Position numbers and translations under genes: made by a program. A DNA stretch of 64,000 bases from Basidiobolus meristosporus CBS 931.73 (taxonomy: Eukaryota > Basidiobolomycota > Basidiobolomycetes > Basidiobolales > Basidiobolaceae). The stretch is from the NCBI GenBank assembly GCA_002104905.1, contig MCFE01000263.1, forward strand, positions 44,382 to 108,381. The letters are read 5' to 3'. Of the stretch, positions 23,875-35,889 are shown in pieces (position 1 is the stretch's first letter; every line of letters starts with the position of its first letter). The notes below the pieces were generated by a model. The model was given only the letters and a program-made list of their open reading frames with translations, was not told the DNA's origin and made no database searches.

Positions 23875-24824
23875 GCTTTAGCAAGATGAAGACGCAAACG
23901 GGTGGAAAATACACTCGAGTCTCTGAGAGCCAGTAGCACAATCTAAGGAAGGCTGGTAGAGAGCAGTATCTCCTCGCAACACTTTCCAGGATTTTTTTTT
24001 CCAAACCGACGATTTTATGCAAGAATAGATAGAAACCCGACTAAGATCAGTTTAGTAAAATGGAAATTACCTCCCAAGCTCACGAAGGGTGAAAATTGAT
24101 CGGTGGATTGATTTCAGCATCTCCACAGTCTGGAAAGAAGCACCAGCAAATCATTCGTGAAGTGGGCATTGTTATTTTTGCAGCAAATTTTTTTGTTTGC
24201 TCTGGGCAAATAGGATGGTGCGGTGGGGGCTTGTGCCTAATTGGGGGTCATGACCCACTATGAACAGTAACTTAACCGGATCGTGATCTGGTCAGCACGA
24301 ACAAGTGGATTGAATGAGAAGGTTGGGCTGAGGAGAGGCGAGCATGTTCTGTTATGCAGCACGGGTGGCTTGTTCAACACCCCAAGAGCTCCTATTGTAT
24401 TCCTCCCCCTCAAACGGCAATTATCGGTCGATATCAGGCTGTTGTGGCTGATGCGATATCGATGATGATAGTGCTATCTCCTTCACATCGCTTATCTTTC
24501 GAAGTCTCCTATGTCTCCCGAGTCTACCAGCGTATGTATCCAAGTCTCCCCAGACTATCTGAGCTTCAAGATCAGCGTATATATCCAATTAGGCTAAGCC
24601 CCTTGCGCAGGTAAAGATGCATTTCGTAGAGCGATTATCTCATCTCAGCGGAGTACTGTAGGCCAATGGCCGGGCGATATTCCCCTCACGAGAGGTTACA
24701 CTATAGCTAGTTAAAATGACGTTTATTGATGGGTATCTCATGGGATGTACAGAATAATACAGAATGAAGGGAGGGTTAACAATGGGAATGCAATGTGGGC
24801 TGAGGGTGGGATGACTGTTGGGCA
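23875..24824. other. Gene-free interval
   Basis: No gene recognised on either strand. Open frames at 24,283-24,614 lack known motifs. It holds the QTRT2 upstream region and the 3' flank of the next minus-strand gene. Confidence 0.45.
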
Positions 24825-25664
24825 CTAGTTCTCTCGGAAATATTCTTTTCCTCTCATTCTCATCCATTTGTTGGCAACCCCGCCGAGCGAGAATGCCGGA
24901 AGGATTCGGACCATACGGATGGCAGTGGTGGGGCCAGTCTCTTTTTTCAAGAATGCGATGCGTTGGGCAGCGGCGATTCCTGGTCTGTTGTATAAATCCA
25001 ATCCAGTCAGGTGGAGTGGTGTCGAAAGAAACTGCACGCCAACCGGGGTAATGAGCTGGGCAGCAATCTCACAGTTGTCCCTTGTCCACCCTACCTGCTT
25101 TTGGAGCCATGGGGCTATGGCGGGTGGAAGGTTGAATGATGCCGCGATGGTCAAACAATCACGAGCTACAAAGCACCCGTACGAAAGTGGGGGCAGTGGT
25201 CTCGCTTTAGCGCTGGAGCCGAACCACTGGGCCAGCAGCTTATCTCTAAGCAAGCTTAAGCCGATGTTGGCAATTGAAGAGGTGACGAACTTGGGGAACT
25301 GCCAGGGCTGGTCGTAATGGTTGCAAATGGTCTCAGTCCAATTGGCAATCGCATAGGTACCTGAGTATACAGCAAACATGATCATGAATGTCGGTTGTCT
25401 GAAAAACTTGTGGGGTGCAGTGAACAGATCCTTAAGTCCAGCCTTGAGACCTTCTCCGAGGCTTTGTCGACCACTGGCATTGGATACCACGGATTTATCA
25501 ATAATAGCTACTAATGGGGACACGAAGGTTGAGGACACCAAAGCGGCAGACAAATCAGTCAAGAGCAGGCCGTTGTAGTTGTACTTCGGACCCGCGTTTG
25601 TCTGGACTGTACCGTAGGTTGCCGCCTTTACTAACGAACTAGTGGAAAGAGTCTTTGAATCCAT
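24825..25664 (-). CDS. Conserved-looking multi-helix protein, function unknown
   Basis: A single open frame of 279 residues starts at ATG 25,664, without introns. It has several moderately hydrophobic stretches (about residues 33-55, 95-115, 135-150 and 210-225) and a basic C-terminus ('NKWMRMRGKEYFREN'). The repeated hydrophobic/basic layout is loosely like mitochondrial carriers, but I cannot see a carrier signature (Px[DE]xx[KR]) and do not assign it. A clear TATA box and duplicated upstream elements support a real, expressed gene. Function unknown. Confidence 0.75.
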   Translation of the reverse strand: MDSKTLSTSSLVKAATYGTVQTNAGPKYNYNGLLLTDLSAALVSSTFVSPLVAIIDKSVVSNASGRQSLGEGLKAGLKDLFTAPHKFFRQPTFMIMFAVYSGTYAIANWTETICNHYDQPWQFPKFVTSSIANIGLSLLRDKLLAQWFGSSAKARPLPPLSYGCFVARDCLTIAASFNLPPAIAPWLQKQVGWTRDNCEIAAQLITPVGVQFLSTPLHLTGLDLYNRPGIAAAQRIAFLKKETGPTTAIRMVRILPAFSLGGVANKWMRMRGKEYFREN

Positions 25665-25730
25665 AGGGTAACGAGAGGGGAGATCGAAAGACCCGGAGAA
25701 GGTGGCGTGAGTCGCTTAGATGGCACTTGC

Positions 25731-25740
25731 CCTTTTTATA
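25731..25740 (-). promoter_or_regulatory. TATA box of the unknown 279-residue protein
   Basis: TATAAAAAGG on the minus strand, 67 bp upstream of the ATG at 25,664. Confidence 0.6.
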
Positions 25741-25787
25741 TGTGAACATCCGACGACAAACGATATGTGAGCGTCCGACTATAAACG
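25738..25787. repeat. Two 25-bp direct repeats at the TATA box
   Basis: Units 25,738-25,762 and 25,763-25,787 share 'atatgtga' , 'tccgac' and 'aaacg'. They lie just upstream of the TATA box and could be paired factor-binding sites. Confidence 0.6.
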
Positions 25788-27121
25788 GAAACCCACCATT
25801 ACCTCGAACAAATCCTGGGATGTGTACAAGCATTAGCAACATTCACTTTGATACCGAATATCATTTACGTCACAGTGGAAGTGGGTGATGGTAGGTGGCT
25901 GATTTTCACTAGCTTCTGACAATTATGGAACGAAATGACTGACAAATAAAGCCGCACCCAATGATCGGAGCGGAATGACAACAAAATATTCGGACGGAGT
26001 GAAGCGTTGTCTAATTGGCTAGGGATTCGTCTACATCAACGAACATAGGCACGTTGGACTTGCCCCGATATCGTGAGAATTTTTCTGACATGTTTCATCT
26101 CTGCACATAGGCTGCATTGATTGATCACTTATTTCAATGACAAAAAAAGGTTTCATCCAGCAGTTATGCCAACCCCAGAGAATGTTGGTCAGAGTGTAAC
26201 CGTCCGTACGTTGGATATATACCGCGGGTCATGTTGGCCGAGATACGGTATGAGCCGTTCGGCCAAACTGGTTTTTGAGGAGCGCGCATCAGCCGATGCA
26301 CCTCTTAGACTCCCCTCATTTTCTCATGGTCTCGGTATCTCCTCGATGCACCAGCCTTGGTTAAATCTGCCACCAAGTTGACTAGTTTAAGCTTTGTTGC
26401 TTAAGGGCGGGGAAGGTCGGTGTGGCAGAAAATCAGTTTAATCACCTTGGTATCCATTCTCCACAAATTCCGGACTGGAATTACGATGGAGTTTATTTCT
26501 CTTCCAATCGGGTGCTGGGCTACGGCATTTTGTTAAATCAAAATTTGCCTCTTTCCACATTTACGAGTCTACTTACTCGGGACCTGCTTTTGGAAAATAT
26601 TGTTGCAAAAGCTCAGTTGGACTTGCTATCAGCTAGCCTCTCCAGCACCTGAATACCATATTGGAACTTTTCGCGGGGTTTTGTTTCTCTTCAAAGCCAA
26701 GCGAATCGTTGCTCACACACACACACACCCGCACACCCGCACACACATACGCATATATACGAGCACCCACGCATCCTTCTTTTTGTTTCACGAGTGAATA
26801 GCATTGTAGGAGGCCATTGAGACCACTCGGCGTTGCTTACAGTTTCCTGTATCATACCTTGATACCCAAAACAAGTTGCATTCTTCTCCCACCCAACCCC
26901 CTAGAGCCCAGAATAAAGTTATTCGTTAGTTGGGCCGTCTCAACCTTGAGAAAACCATAGCTCGTCACACTTGACACCCAGCATTCCCTAAGCCCCATTA
27001 TTCACCCTTACTACAGTTGTGTGGTGAACAAGTAGACTAAATCTCCTTAGACCAGAGGCGTTAATTCTACACAAAGTAACTTCTTCATTGATACTTCTCC
27101 CGTTCTTCGCTTTTCCCGGAA
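25788..27121. other. Intergenic region, divergent promoters
   Basis: No gene recognised. It separates two divergent genes. Contains a TTACGTCA word (CRE-like) near 25,865 and a CA-rich microsatellite at about 26,713-26,760. Confidence 0.5.
26713..26760 (+). repeat. CA-rich microsatellite
   Basis: Interrupted (CA)n tract with CCGCA steps, ending in an AT-rich alternation. Confidence 0.9.
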
Positions 27122-30100
27122 ATGACTTCAGAAACAGACCGCATGCATTTAATGGACCAAGACAAAAACGGCATCAAAGCGGAGCCTTCCTCGCACGCAG
27201 TTTCCCCCGAAGAGACGGACTCCCCGTTTTTCTCTGCGGTCAACTCGGCAGTAGGCTCCCCAAGAGACGCCGATAGCTTCATTATCGACTATCTGCTGCC
27301 ACAGAGCGACGACGATAGTCTCTTTCTAAACCCAAAGTTGGAGGCTTTGGACGCAGAAAGCACCCTATTTTTCACCACCTCGCATCCACCTTCCCCGCTG
27401 GAGGGCACCACACCGGCTGCTTCGCCTCCCATATCTACAGAGGAGCACCTCTTGTCCCCCTCCATCATAGCCTTGTCCTCACCACCTTCACCCCTTAGCC
27501 ATGTTCAGCAGGCGTCCTTGCAAAGTAAGTACGACTCTGAAACGCAACCACCACTCCAGACGGTATCCATTCGTGATATCATCTCTCAACAAGCAGAAGA
27601 AAACAAAGACACTAAAATCGAAGCCACTGTAGCGGTATCGAATGAGGCCGAGGATGCCATGTCGGATCTGCCCGGTGACAGTCTGTCGCTCTACTCCCAG
27701 CTGTTTGGCACACTCAACGTGAGTATTTTGCTCAGGCCCACCACCACCACCACCACCCACACCGATGTGACTAACTGGCAAATCCAGCAAAGCGTTTACC
27801 CTCCAAGCACGCCGGCCGTATCGCAGAAGTGCCTGAACTTCACGGACTATCTGAACCGCAGAATGTAACCATCCATATAGCTGAACATGCACATGCACAA
27901 GCAGCAGACTAACTCCCAGACCAAACCTAGAAGCCCCATCTCCAACCCGCTCGAGAAGTACGATGGCCACATCGCTGACGGTGACCTGTCCGGAAAAGGG
28001 TACGCTTCCCGAAAATCCACTGCCCAGATCTAGCATATTCACCTGAATTCCCTATTTAGCTTGCAAATCCGAGTCTTAGGAGTCCCTCAGACAGGCGCCA
28101 AATCGCGCGTCGAGACCCAGATCAAACTCTGCCTGCAGCTGGTGACCGACAAGGGGGAGAAAGTTCCCCTCTGGTCGCATTTGCGACTCCCCGAGTACAT
28201 GGTTGCCAAGGAAAAACTCAAGAGAAAGAACTCACGAGGTATTCCCCCAACTCAACTGAACGGTGTGTGCTGTGCGAGTACTAACTTACTTTGGGTGCAA
28301 GACCAAACATTGCCCATTGTCGACCGGGGGATTTTGAACCTGGAGGCGACTGTTATCTGCGCGAGCGAGGCGCCGAAGAAGGTGCTGACATGTCTAGGCT
28401 GTGTGCAGCGAGAGGTAATTTGCCGTGTACGCTTTGGCCGGACCTTCCTAATTTATCCCCTTGGCCTATTGCCGATCAGCGTAAACGAGCCCAGCGAAAG
28501 AAGGAGAACCGGCTCAAGAACCAGCAGAACAATGCCAACAAGCATCTGGTTGGAGAAGTAGGCCAGCAATCAAATACCATGGTTGAGCCTAGCAAGCCGA
28601 CAGCAATGGACCTTGACGATGAGAAGGTAAGCAGTCCCTGACCCACGATGAGCAACCACGCGAGGTGCTAATATGATCTTCCCGCTGCACTCACCAGTCG
28701 CTTCAACTGGAGCAACGCAAAATCCTTCTCTTCAATTGCAATGAGCTGGTGGACTTTAGCAGTGGTGATACTATCCTGCCAACAAGAATCACTTGCTATT
28801 GCAGACATCACAATGAGAAAGTTGGCTTTTGGTATGTGTTATCTACTCCCTGGCAATGATAGCTTGCTGTTCACCCCACCCATTCTGTAGCATCTGTTTC
28901 GTGATGAAAGATTACACCGGCCAGGTGATTGCCACTGGCATGTCACCACCCATCATGATCACCGACGACCACAAATCATCGAAGTTCAAGAGCAACCGGA
29001 AACTTCGTAAAGCTGAGTATGATCGTGCCCTCAAGGCTGCGAATGCCGATTCGCCGCTTAGCACGCCTTCCGCTATACCAAGCCCGGCTCCTACTCCTAT
29101 CACAATGTCACCATCCCTAGTCACCTCGTTGTCGGCTCCCCAACAAATCTCCCCACCAGTGTCCCCAACGAATTTAACATCTCTAAGTTCAACCAGTTCA
29201 CACCACTTGAGTTTAACCTCTGTCCAGTCAAGATTAAACTTGCCCCGTTTAACAGCACAAGAGATTCAAAACCAGTTTCTTAAAAGCATCACTACCTTTG
29301 GCCAAGAGACCGTTAATGAGAGCGATGTGGCGAAGCTGGAGGAATCCCTTTCGTTAGATGGGGCTACCACGGAGTCGGTCGAAGCACAACTCCTTAGCAT
29401 CCAGAGTAGACCTCGGCTTAGTCGAGTTGTACCTGCCGAAGGGCCGATGTACGGCGGGGTTGAGATTACTGTCCTCGGGAGTGATTTTCATGGTATGTAC
29501 AGTATCTCTTTCATTGATTTCGATGCTTGCCACTAATAGGCCGTCGTGTTGCTAGAGGGGCTCACGTGTTTATTTGGCTCTACCCCGGCCAATGCCACTC
29601 ATTACTGGTCGTCAAACACCCTCGTTTGCATTCTCCCGCCTTCACCTTCTCCCGGGCCAGTGGTGGTTTCCTTCAAAGAGTATCAGTTTGACAGCTCCTG
29701 CGAAGATAGCGTCGTTCTCTTTACATACATTGATGGTAGGCTTGAGCGAACGTGCTTTCGATGTGTTCCACTACTGACTATGGTCGTTTCCAGAAACCGA
29801 CCGGGCCTTGATGGAGCTAGCTCTGCAAGTCATCGGGCTTAAGACAACCGGAAAACTGGAAGATGCTAGACAGGTTGGTTGGCACAGCTGTAGCTGGCTT
29901 GGCTTGGCTTGGCTTTAATCGTCGAACTGAATTGCAGGTTGCTATGAGGATAATTGCTGGCGACTCCAACAATGACAAGGACTCTGGTACCTCTGGCGGT
30001 AGAGCACACAGCACCAGAAGCCATAGCCTCAAGGCGTTAGAGTCGTATATTCTGGAATGCTTCGTGGAGCTTGATCAGGTGGTCGCTGGAAGCCACATCA

Positions 30101-30857
30101 ATTGGAATCTAAAGGTACAGTGCAAGACTGCTAACCCAGTGGAACAGACGAATACTGACAAAGTGTTTAGAACAACACGCAGCATACTCTGCTGCACCTG
30201 GCAGCACTTGGTGGACTCGAGGGTTTAGCGGACTTTCTCATTGAGAAGGGCGTTGATGTCAACTGCCAAGACGCAAATGGATACACAGGTACGTCGTGGG
30301 TGGATTTATCCAAGTCGACCGGATTCTCACTGGCCGCTCGAATATAGCGCTTCATTTTGCAGCATGGACTGGGAGGGCCTGTATTGTCAAGACCTTGATC
30401 AGAGGTAACGCGATTAGCTCAGCCACCCTGGTTCTCACTAACAATCACCCACCCGTCTCTCCTTAGCTCAAGCCTCCACGTTACTAGAGACCAAGAGCAA
30501 GCAGACGGCAACCAGCTTGGCTCGTGATCAATCAAGCGATGAGATCGTTATGCTCTTGGCAGAGGCCTCGAAACCCTCTCAACAACCCCAGCCGACATAT
30601 TGCCATATGGGTATGGTTCGAATGATCTCCTGCTGCTTTCAAATCTAACTTGCTCCACTCCCCACAGCTCTCTGTCGAACATACCACCTGGTTGCAGGTA
30701 ACCTCAGCTGCTCCACCGACTCGATGATTGTTGCATAGTTTGCATTGTGCTGTGCCTCTTCGGGCTCGCACCTCCTTGCTTTTATCTTGTTTGTTTCTTT
30801 CTCTTCTTCTCATTCGATCTTGGCTTTGTAAAAATGTACACTTCATCGCATTCTTAG
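27122..30857 (+). CDS. Spt23/Mga2-like membrane-anchored transcription factor
   Basis: Relative of yeast Spt23/Mga2, ER-anchored precursors cut by the ubiquitin-proteasome system to release an activator of fatty-acid desaturase genes. Start ATG 27,122; about a dozen short introns. In order: an acidic Ser/Pro-rich N-terminus, a family-specific domain ('LQIRVLGVPQTGAKSRVETQ' at about 28,060, then 'LWSHLRLPEYM'), a segment with 'LVDFSSGDTILPTRITCYCR', an IPT/TIG domain (about 29,410-29,750, 'PAEGPMYGGVEITVLGSDF'), and two or more ankyrin repeats (about 30,180-30,600, 'TLLHLAALGGLEGLADFLIE', 'ALHFAAWTGRA'). Joining 30,692 across a 41-bp intron (about 30,693-30,733) keeps phase and yields a hydrophobic tail of about 30 residues ending at TAG 30,855-30,857, which fits the expected membrane anchor. 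Without that splice the protein would end at about 30,739 with no anchor. Confidence 0.9.
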
Positions 30858-31173
30858 AAATCTTCACATTAAAGCATAGCAAACCCAATGTTGATTCACC
30901 CACAACCATGAATATTGCCACTGATCTCAGCGATTCCCATGAATTCCTCCAAAATGCTTCCTGAATAGATTCGGTGAAACATACATGGGATGGTGAGAAG
31001 GTCATCACCGATTGCTCCATATTCCGAGGTTTCCAAGTTCCCTGAGCAGCGATTCTACACTCCTGTGCGGTTGCCCCATTGTTAGACACGTACGGTAGTT
31101 TTGGTGGACTTCTCTGCTCGAAACAGTGATTTATTGGGGAGTTTGCTGTTCTAAACTCAATACACACACTTTG

Positions 31174-33265
31174 ATGTCCATGTCGAAGCCTGAGGAGTCG
31201 GCCCCAGAGCATGCCAACTTCGTTGCTGCCGAGGGCCAATACATCTTGAGGGAGGATATAATTTACGAACAACTTCAGCCCTGCTTTACCTATGGCACTC
31301 AGATTTCCCTGGTTTCGGTCCGTTTCAAGGAGAGCTCCAACAAGGTCTCTTTCGCAGGGAGCGGAAGTTTCGAGAATGGCTTCCTTGAGAAAAACGAGTT
31401 GTTCTCGGGTCCTTCGAGAAGCGAAGAACCCGACGAGTCGGAGAGTGGGCTGACTAGGCGAGACTCGATTGTTAGCGACACTTCGCAGTCCCCCTTTGGA
31501 AAGGCGGGTACAACCCCAGAAGAAGCGGGCTTTTCCTCGTTGTTTGGCACGGTGAAGAGAAAGAAGACCAAGAATAACATCACCAAGACCACTTCGAGCT
31601 TTGTGGCGCGGATCATCACTAACGACAACATAGCAAAGATTCTGGCTAGCAGAACAAGCGAGGATACTTATTTATTCTTCAACATTGGGAAGACGTTTCT
31701 TTGGTGTGATTTATTTGGTAGGCCAAAGGTATTTTGGCGGTTGGTGTTTGCGTTTACGTTTGCTTCCTATGACTCACATCAGCTTAAGGAGCCCCTCTCT
31801 CGGATCAACTTCACCAAGGCCATCCCTACATGCCATGATGTCAATCTATTGACACGTAGTAGCAGTCACCTGGACATAGTGATAGGCTTTTCCTCTGGCG
31901 ATATCATGTGGTTCGACCCATTGAGCAACAAGTATATACGGATCAACAAGCAGGTATTTTGCTGTGGGCGGAGGCGTTGAATGTGGAGCCTAACACCATC
32001 TATCTAGGGCGTCATCAATAGTAGCCCGGTCACCAGTATCAAATGGATGCCAGGTTCTGAAAATCTATTCATGGCCTCCCACCAGGACGGCTCGTTGATT
32101 GTATATGACAAAGAGAAAGACGATCAAACCTTTTCAACCAACGTTGGCACCGATGATGATCCGTTAGTGTTGGCTTGACCACTCACCCGTCAGTTCGCTC
32201 AGCTAATGCTGCTTCTTTAGACTGGCGATCACCAAGGCGAGGAATAACAAGCACAATCCAAATTGGCACTGGCAAGTTAGCAAGAAGGCAGTCACTGGTT
32301 GGTAGCATCTGACATGCCTTTGATGCGTTCACTAATCGGGATGTAGCATTTGCGTTTTCTCCGGACTGTCAGCATATTGCCGCTGTGTGCATGGATGGGT
32401 GTCTGCGCATCATAGATTTTTTTAATGAAAGGTTTGGTTCTTTCGTATGTCTTCGAAATCTGGCTGGTGCTGAGCAAATCTCCCTAGATTACAGGACACA
32501 TACCACAGCTATTTCGGAGGCTTTACCTGCGTATGCTGGAGCCCCGATGGGAAATACGTTCTAGTAAGCGTTGATGTCTGTATCTAGAAAAGCGATTCAA
32601 TCATTGATTTGATTGCAATAGACTGGTGGGCAGGATGACCTGGTGACCATTTGGGCATTCAGGGAGCAAAGAATCGTGGCTCGCTGCCAAGGTCATCAAT
32701 CTTGGGTAGGTGCATTATTCCAAACCCACCGGCGAATGTGGCTGACATCTTTTGTTCAGGTGACTGGGGTAGCGTTTGACCCTTGGCGCTGTGATGAAAA
32801 AAACTACAGGTTCGGGAGCGTTGGCGAAGACACCAGGCTACTTCTGTGGGACTTTTCGGTCAATGCACTGCATAGACCTAAAGGGGTAAGCTTCAGCAAA
32901 CGGGTGATGCCATGCCCACTCTAACCCCACCTCCACACCAGTATTCCAGCAATAGACGTGGGAGCGTTCCGTTTATTCTACCTGCGCCCTCCAGACGTCG
33001 ATTCAATGATCCACAGGTCGAGGATCGAAAAGGTGCAGTGCACCCTGCCTTGTCGAAAAGTGATGTTGCCATTCTGCAGCCTGTCATGGTAATTCTTGAT
33101 TCCGATACGATATCTTCCCTTCCCCCCCCCCTCCCAGTAGCCTAACGCTCGCCAATTTAGACAAAAAGCGTTCACGGTGAACCACTCAACTCCGTTGCCT
33201 TCCGTGAAGACGCCGTCATAACCACCTGTAGACGGGGACACATCAAGGTGTGGCTCCGTCCGTGA
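31174..33265 (+). CDS. WD-repeat protein of the CreC/WDR20/DMWD family
   Basis: Relative of Aspergillus CreC and animal WDR20, which bind and activate ubiquitin-specific proteases of the CreB/USP12/USP46 type; CreC acts in carbon catabolite control. The start is taken as ATG 31,174 (31,180 also in frame). The N-terminal half has a low-complexity insert, then '[20 protein letters not shown]' and '[20 protein letters not shown]', the family signature. WD repeats follow across several exons: '[20 protein letters not shown]', '[20 protein letters not shown]', '[18 protein letters not shown]', '[13 protein letters not shown]', '[14 protein letters not shown]'. A spacer precedes the last repeat ('[19 protein letters not shown]'), ending 'IKVWLRP'. 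At least seven introns. Possible intron at about 31,729-31,790 is not certain. Confidence 0.88.
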
Positions 33266-34136
33266 TTCAACTCATCAAAAGCACATAACATATGGCAACC
33301 AGGTCAATGCATTGAAATGCGGGGCGATAATTATGTAGAGTTCAACCCTGATTAAACTGTATTTCTATGAATGCTTGCTTGAACTGTAGTCTATGAATGC
33401 TTGATTAAACTGTAGTTAATGAATGCCTAATTAAATTGCATTGAATGAATGTCACGTAATCCAGCACACACAACAATCTCGACGTAATGATTCATAGGTG
33501 GAACTTTTTTTTCTTCGTTTTCATTGGATCGCACCCGGATCGTGAACAAAGCATTTCTTAAGGAGGGGTGTTTTTTTATCTTCCTCTCACTGGTAGAAGT
33601 TTTCCATTCGTTCGTTCTCTTCCACCTTTGTTCTCTTGCATCCAAGGTAAAGTCAAGAACATAAAGGATGCGGAGAAGTCAGCCCACTGCAGTTGATGAC
33701 ACGTACTACTCTTAGCTACTCGTTCATTTTCTTAAGAGTCTGTTGTTTTGAGTGTGGTTTTCGGCTGCACAGTGCTTACTCTTCAATAGATTCCTTCCCT
33801 ACCTCTAAGTTCGGACATCTCTATGTCGAACACATACTGTACGCGTTATTGCACACTCTCCCATTTCAGATCTTGTTTGACATGTCTAAATGGGTAGCTG
33901 GTCCACAACGTTGAGTATGTTCACAGAGTGGCGCGTTCCATCTATTGCAACGTTTCAAACCAGGTGTTTACTGGGTTGAAAACGCGAACGAGTAGCAAGA
34001 GACTCCATGGCTGTATGATCTGTGGTTTCTGGCTTCCTCAGCTGCACCTTTAGTTTTTATCACCTCCGTACGTTATTTGAACCAACCATTGATCCCTTTT
34101 TTCCGCCTCTCTGGGTTATTAGTTCTCTCCTAAAAC
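33266..34136. other. Intergenic region with degenerate tandem repeats
   Basis: No gene. An AT-rich repeat, about 27-30 bp per unit (core 'taaactgtag..tatgaatgc'), occurs roughly four times at 33,348-33,451. The right part is the SUB2 promoter and leader. Confidence 0.6.
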
Positions 34137-35577
34137 ATGGCCGACCACGCTGACGATCTTATTGATTATGAAGAAGATGAGGAAACCATCCAACCGGAGG
34201 TTGCCGTCCCCGACGCCGCTCAACCCGCTGGCGAAGACCAAGATGGTGACAAAGAAGATAAAAAGGACAAAAAGGGTAGTTACGTAGGTGTTCACTCCAC
34301 TGGTTTCAGAGACTTCCTCCTGAAGCCCGAATTGCTACGTGCCATTGTCGACTGCGGTTTCGAACATCCCTCCGAAGGTACACGAAATCTTCGCCTCGTC
34401 GAGAGTGATATCGCATATTAACGTGAACGTTGGAATCTATAGTGCAACAAGAATGTATCCCTCAGTCCATTCTTGGTATGGATGTTTTATGCCAAGCCAA
34501 GTCTGGTATGGGTAAGACAGCAGTGTTCGTTTTAGCCACTCTACAGCAAGTGGAGCCTGTCGCAGGTGAAGTGGCCGTGTTGGTTCTTTGCCATACTCGT
34601 GAGTTGGCGTTCCAGATCAAGAACGAGTATGCTCGTTTCAGTAAGTACATGCCCGACATCAAGACCGAGGTGTTCTACGGAGGAACCAGCGTCAAGAAGG
34701 ACCATGATCTTCTCAAGGACCGCGAATCCTGTCCTCATATTGTTGTTGGTACCCCCGGCAGAGTGTTGGCCTTGATCAAGGACAAGACCCTCAAGGTTGG
34801 AAGTGTCAAGCACTTTGTGCTTGATGAGTGCGACAAGATGCTTGAGCAATTAGGTGTGTATTGTGTGTTCCGTCACACTCCACTATCGCATCAGTTACTA
34901 ATCATACTTCAGATATGCGTCGTGATGTCCAGGAAATCTTCCGCTCAACCCCTCACCACAAGCAGGTCATGATGTTCAGTGCCACTTTAAGCAAGGAAAT
35001 CCGCCCAGTCTGCAAGAAGTTCATGCAGAATCCCCTTGAGATTTACGTCGATGATGAAACCAAGCTCACGCTCCACGGTCTTCAACAGTACTACGTCAAG
35101 CTCTCGGAAGATCAAAAGAACCGTAAGCTCAATGATCTCCTTGATACATTGGAATTCAACCAAGTCTGTATCTTCGTCAAGTCGGTTGCCAGAGCCAACC
35201 AACTGAACAAGTTGCTTGTTGAGTGCAATTTCCCCAGTATCTGCATCCATAGTCAGATGCCACAGGAAGAAAGAATTGCCAGATACAAGACCTTCAAGGA
35301 ATTCAACAAGCGTATCATGGTGGCCACCGATATCTTCGGACGTGGTATCGATATTGAGAGAGTCAACATCGTCATCAACTATGACATGCCTGACGGCGCC
35401 GACACTTACTTGCACAGAGTTGGTCGTGCCGGTCGTTTCGGTACCAAGGGACTGGCCGTCACCTTTGTTGGTGAGGATAGCGATTTGGAAATCTTGAACC
35501 AAGTGCAAAGCAGATTCGAAGTCAAGGTCCCTGAGTTGCCCGAAGAGATCGACTTCGCCACCTACATGAACGCCTAA
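34137..35577 (+). CDS. SUB2: SUB2/UAP56 (DDX39) DECD-box RNA helicase
   Basis: ATP-dependent RNA helicase for spliceosome assembly and mRNA export as part of TREX. Three exons, 34,137-34,377, 34,443-34,853 and 34,913-35,577, give 438 residues, the family length. Motif I is 'AKSGMGKTA' (about residue 98), motif II is DECD (about 207), which is typical of this subfamily in place of DEAD, motif III is SAT (about 239), and motif VI is 'HRVGRAGR' (about 384). The acidic N-terminus '[11 protein letters not shown]' and the stretch '[20 protein letters not shown]' are family hallmarks. No lesion seen. Confidence 0.98.
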
Positions 35578-35889
35578 AGCTTATATTTCCCCTTTTTTCA
35601 TTCTCTTCCCTGGTTGATGTATTTGTTATTCAAACCTGTAGTTAAAATAAAGATGTACAAAATCAATCCAACCCAGTTCATTCCAATCCAATCTACCTCA
35701 CTCTCACTTTCTGTCAACCAGACGCCCGAGTGACTTCATGGTGCGACGGAGTACACGTTGGTCATCGCTCTCTGTGGCTAACACATATTTAACACGTGGG
35801 TGGGATTTATGATTTCAGCTTTTATTCTATGTTGTTTTAAAATATACAATTGCTATATTTTCAAAGCTCAGCTATTTAAATATGGGAAT
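35578..35889. other. 3' intergenic region, SUB2 / pyruvate kinase
   Basis: Convergent gene ends. AATAAA (about 35,648) probably serves SUB2 polyadenylation. No gene seen. Confidence 0.5.

Noticed and set aside
27488-28042. 184-codon minus frame over the Mga2-like gene
   Set aside because: Low-complexity Gly/Val/Leu composition opposite coding exons; not a gene.
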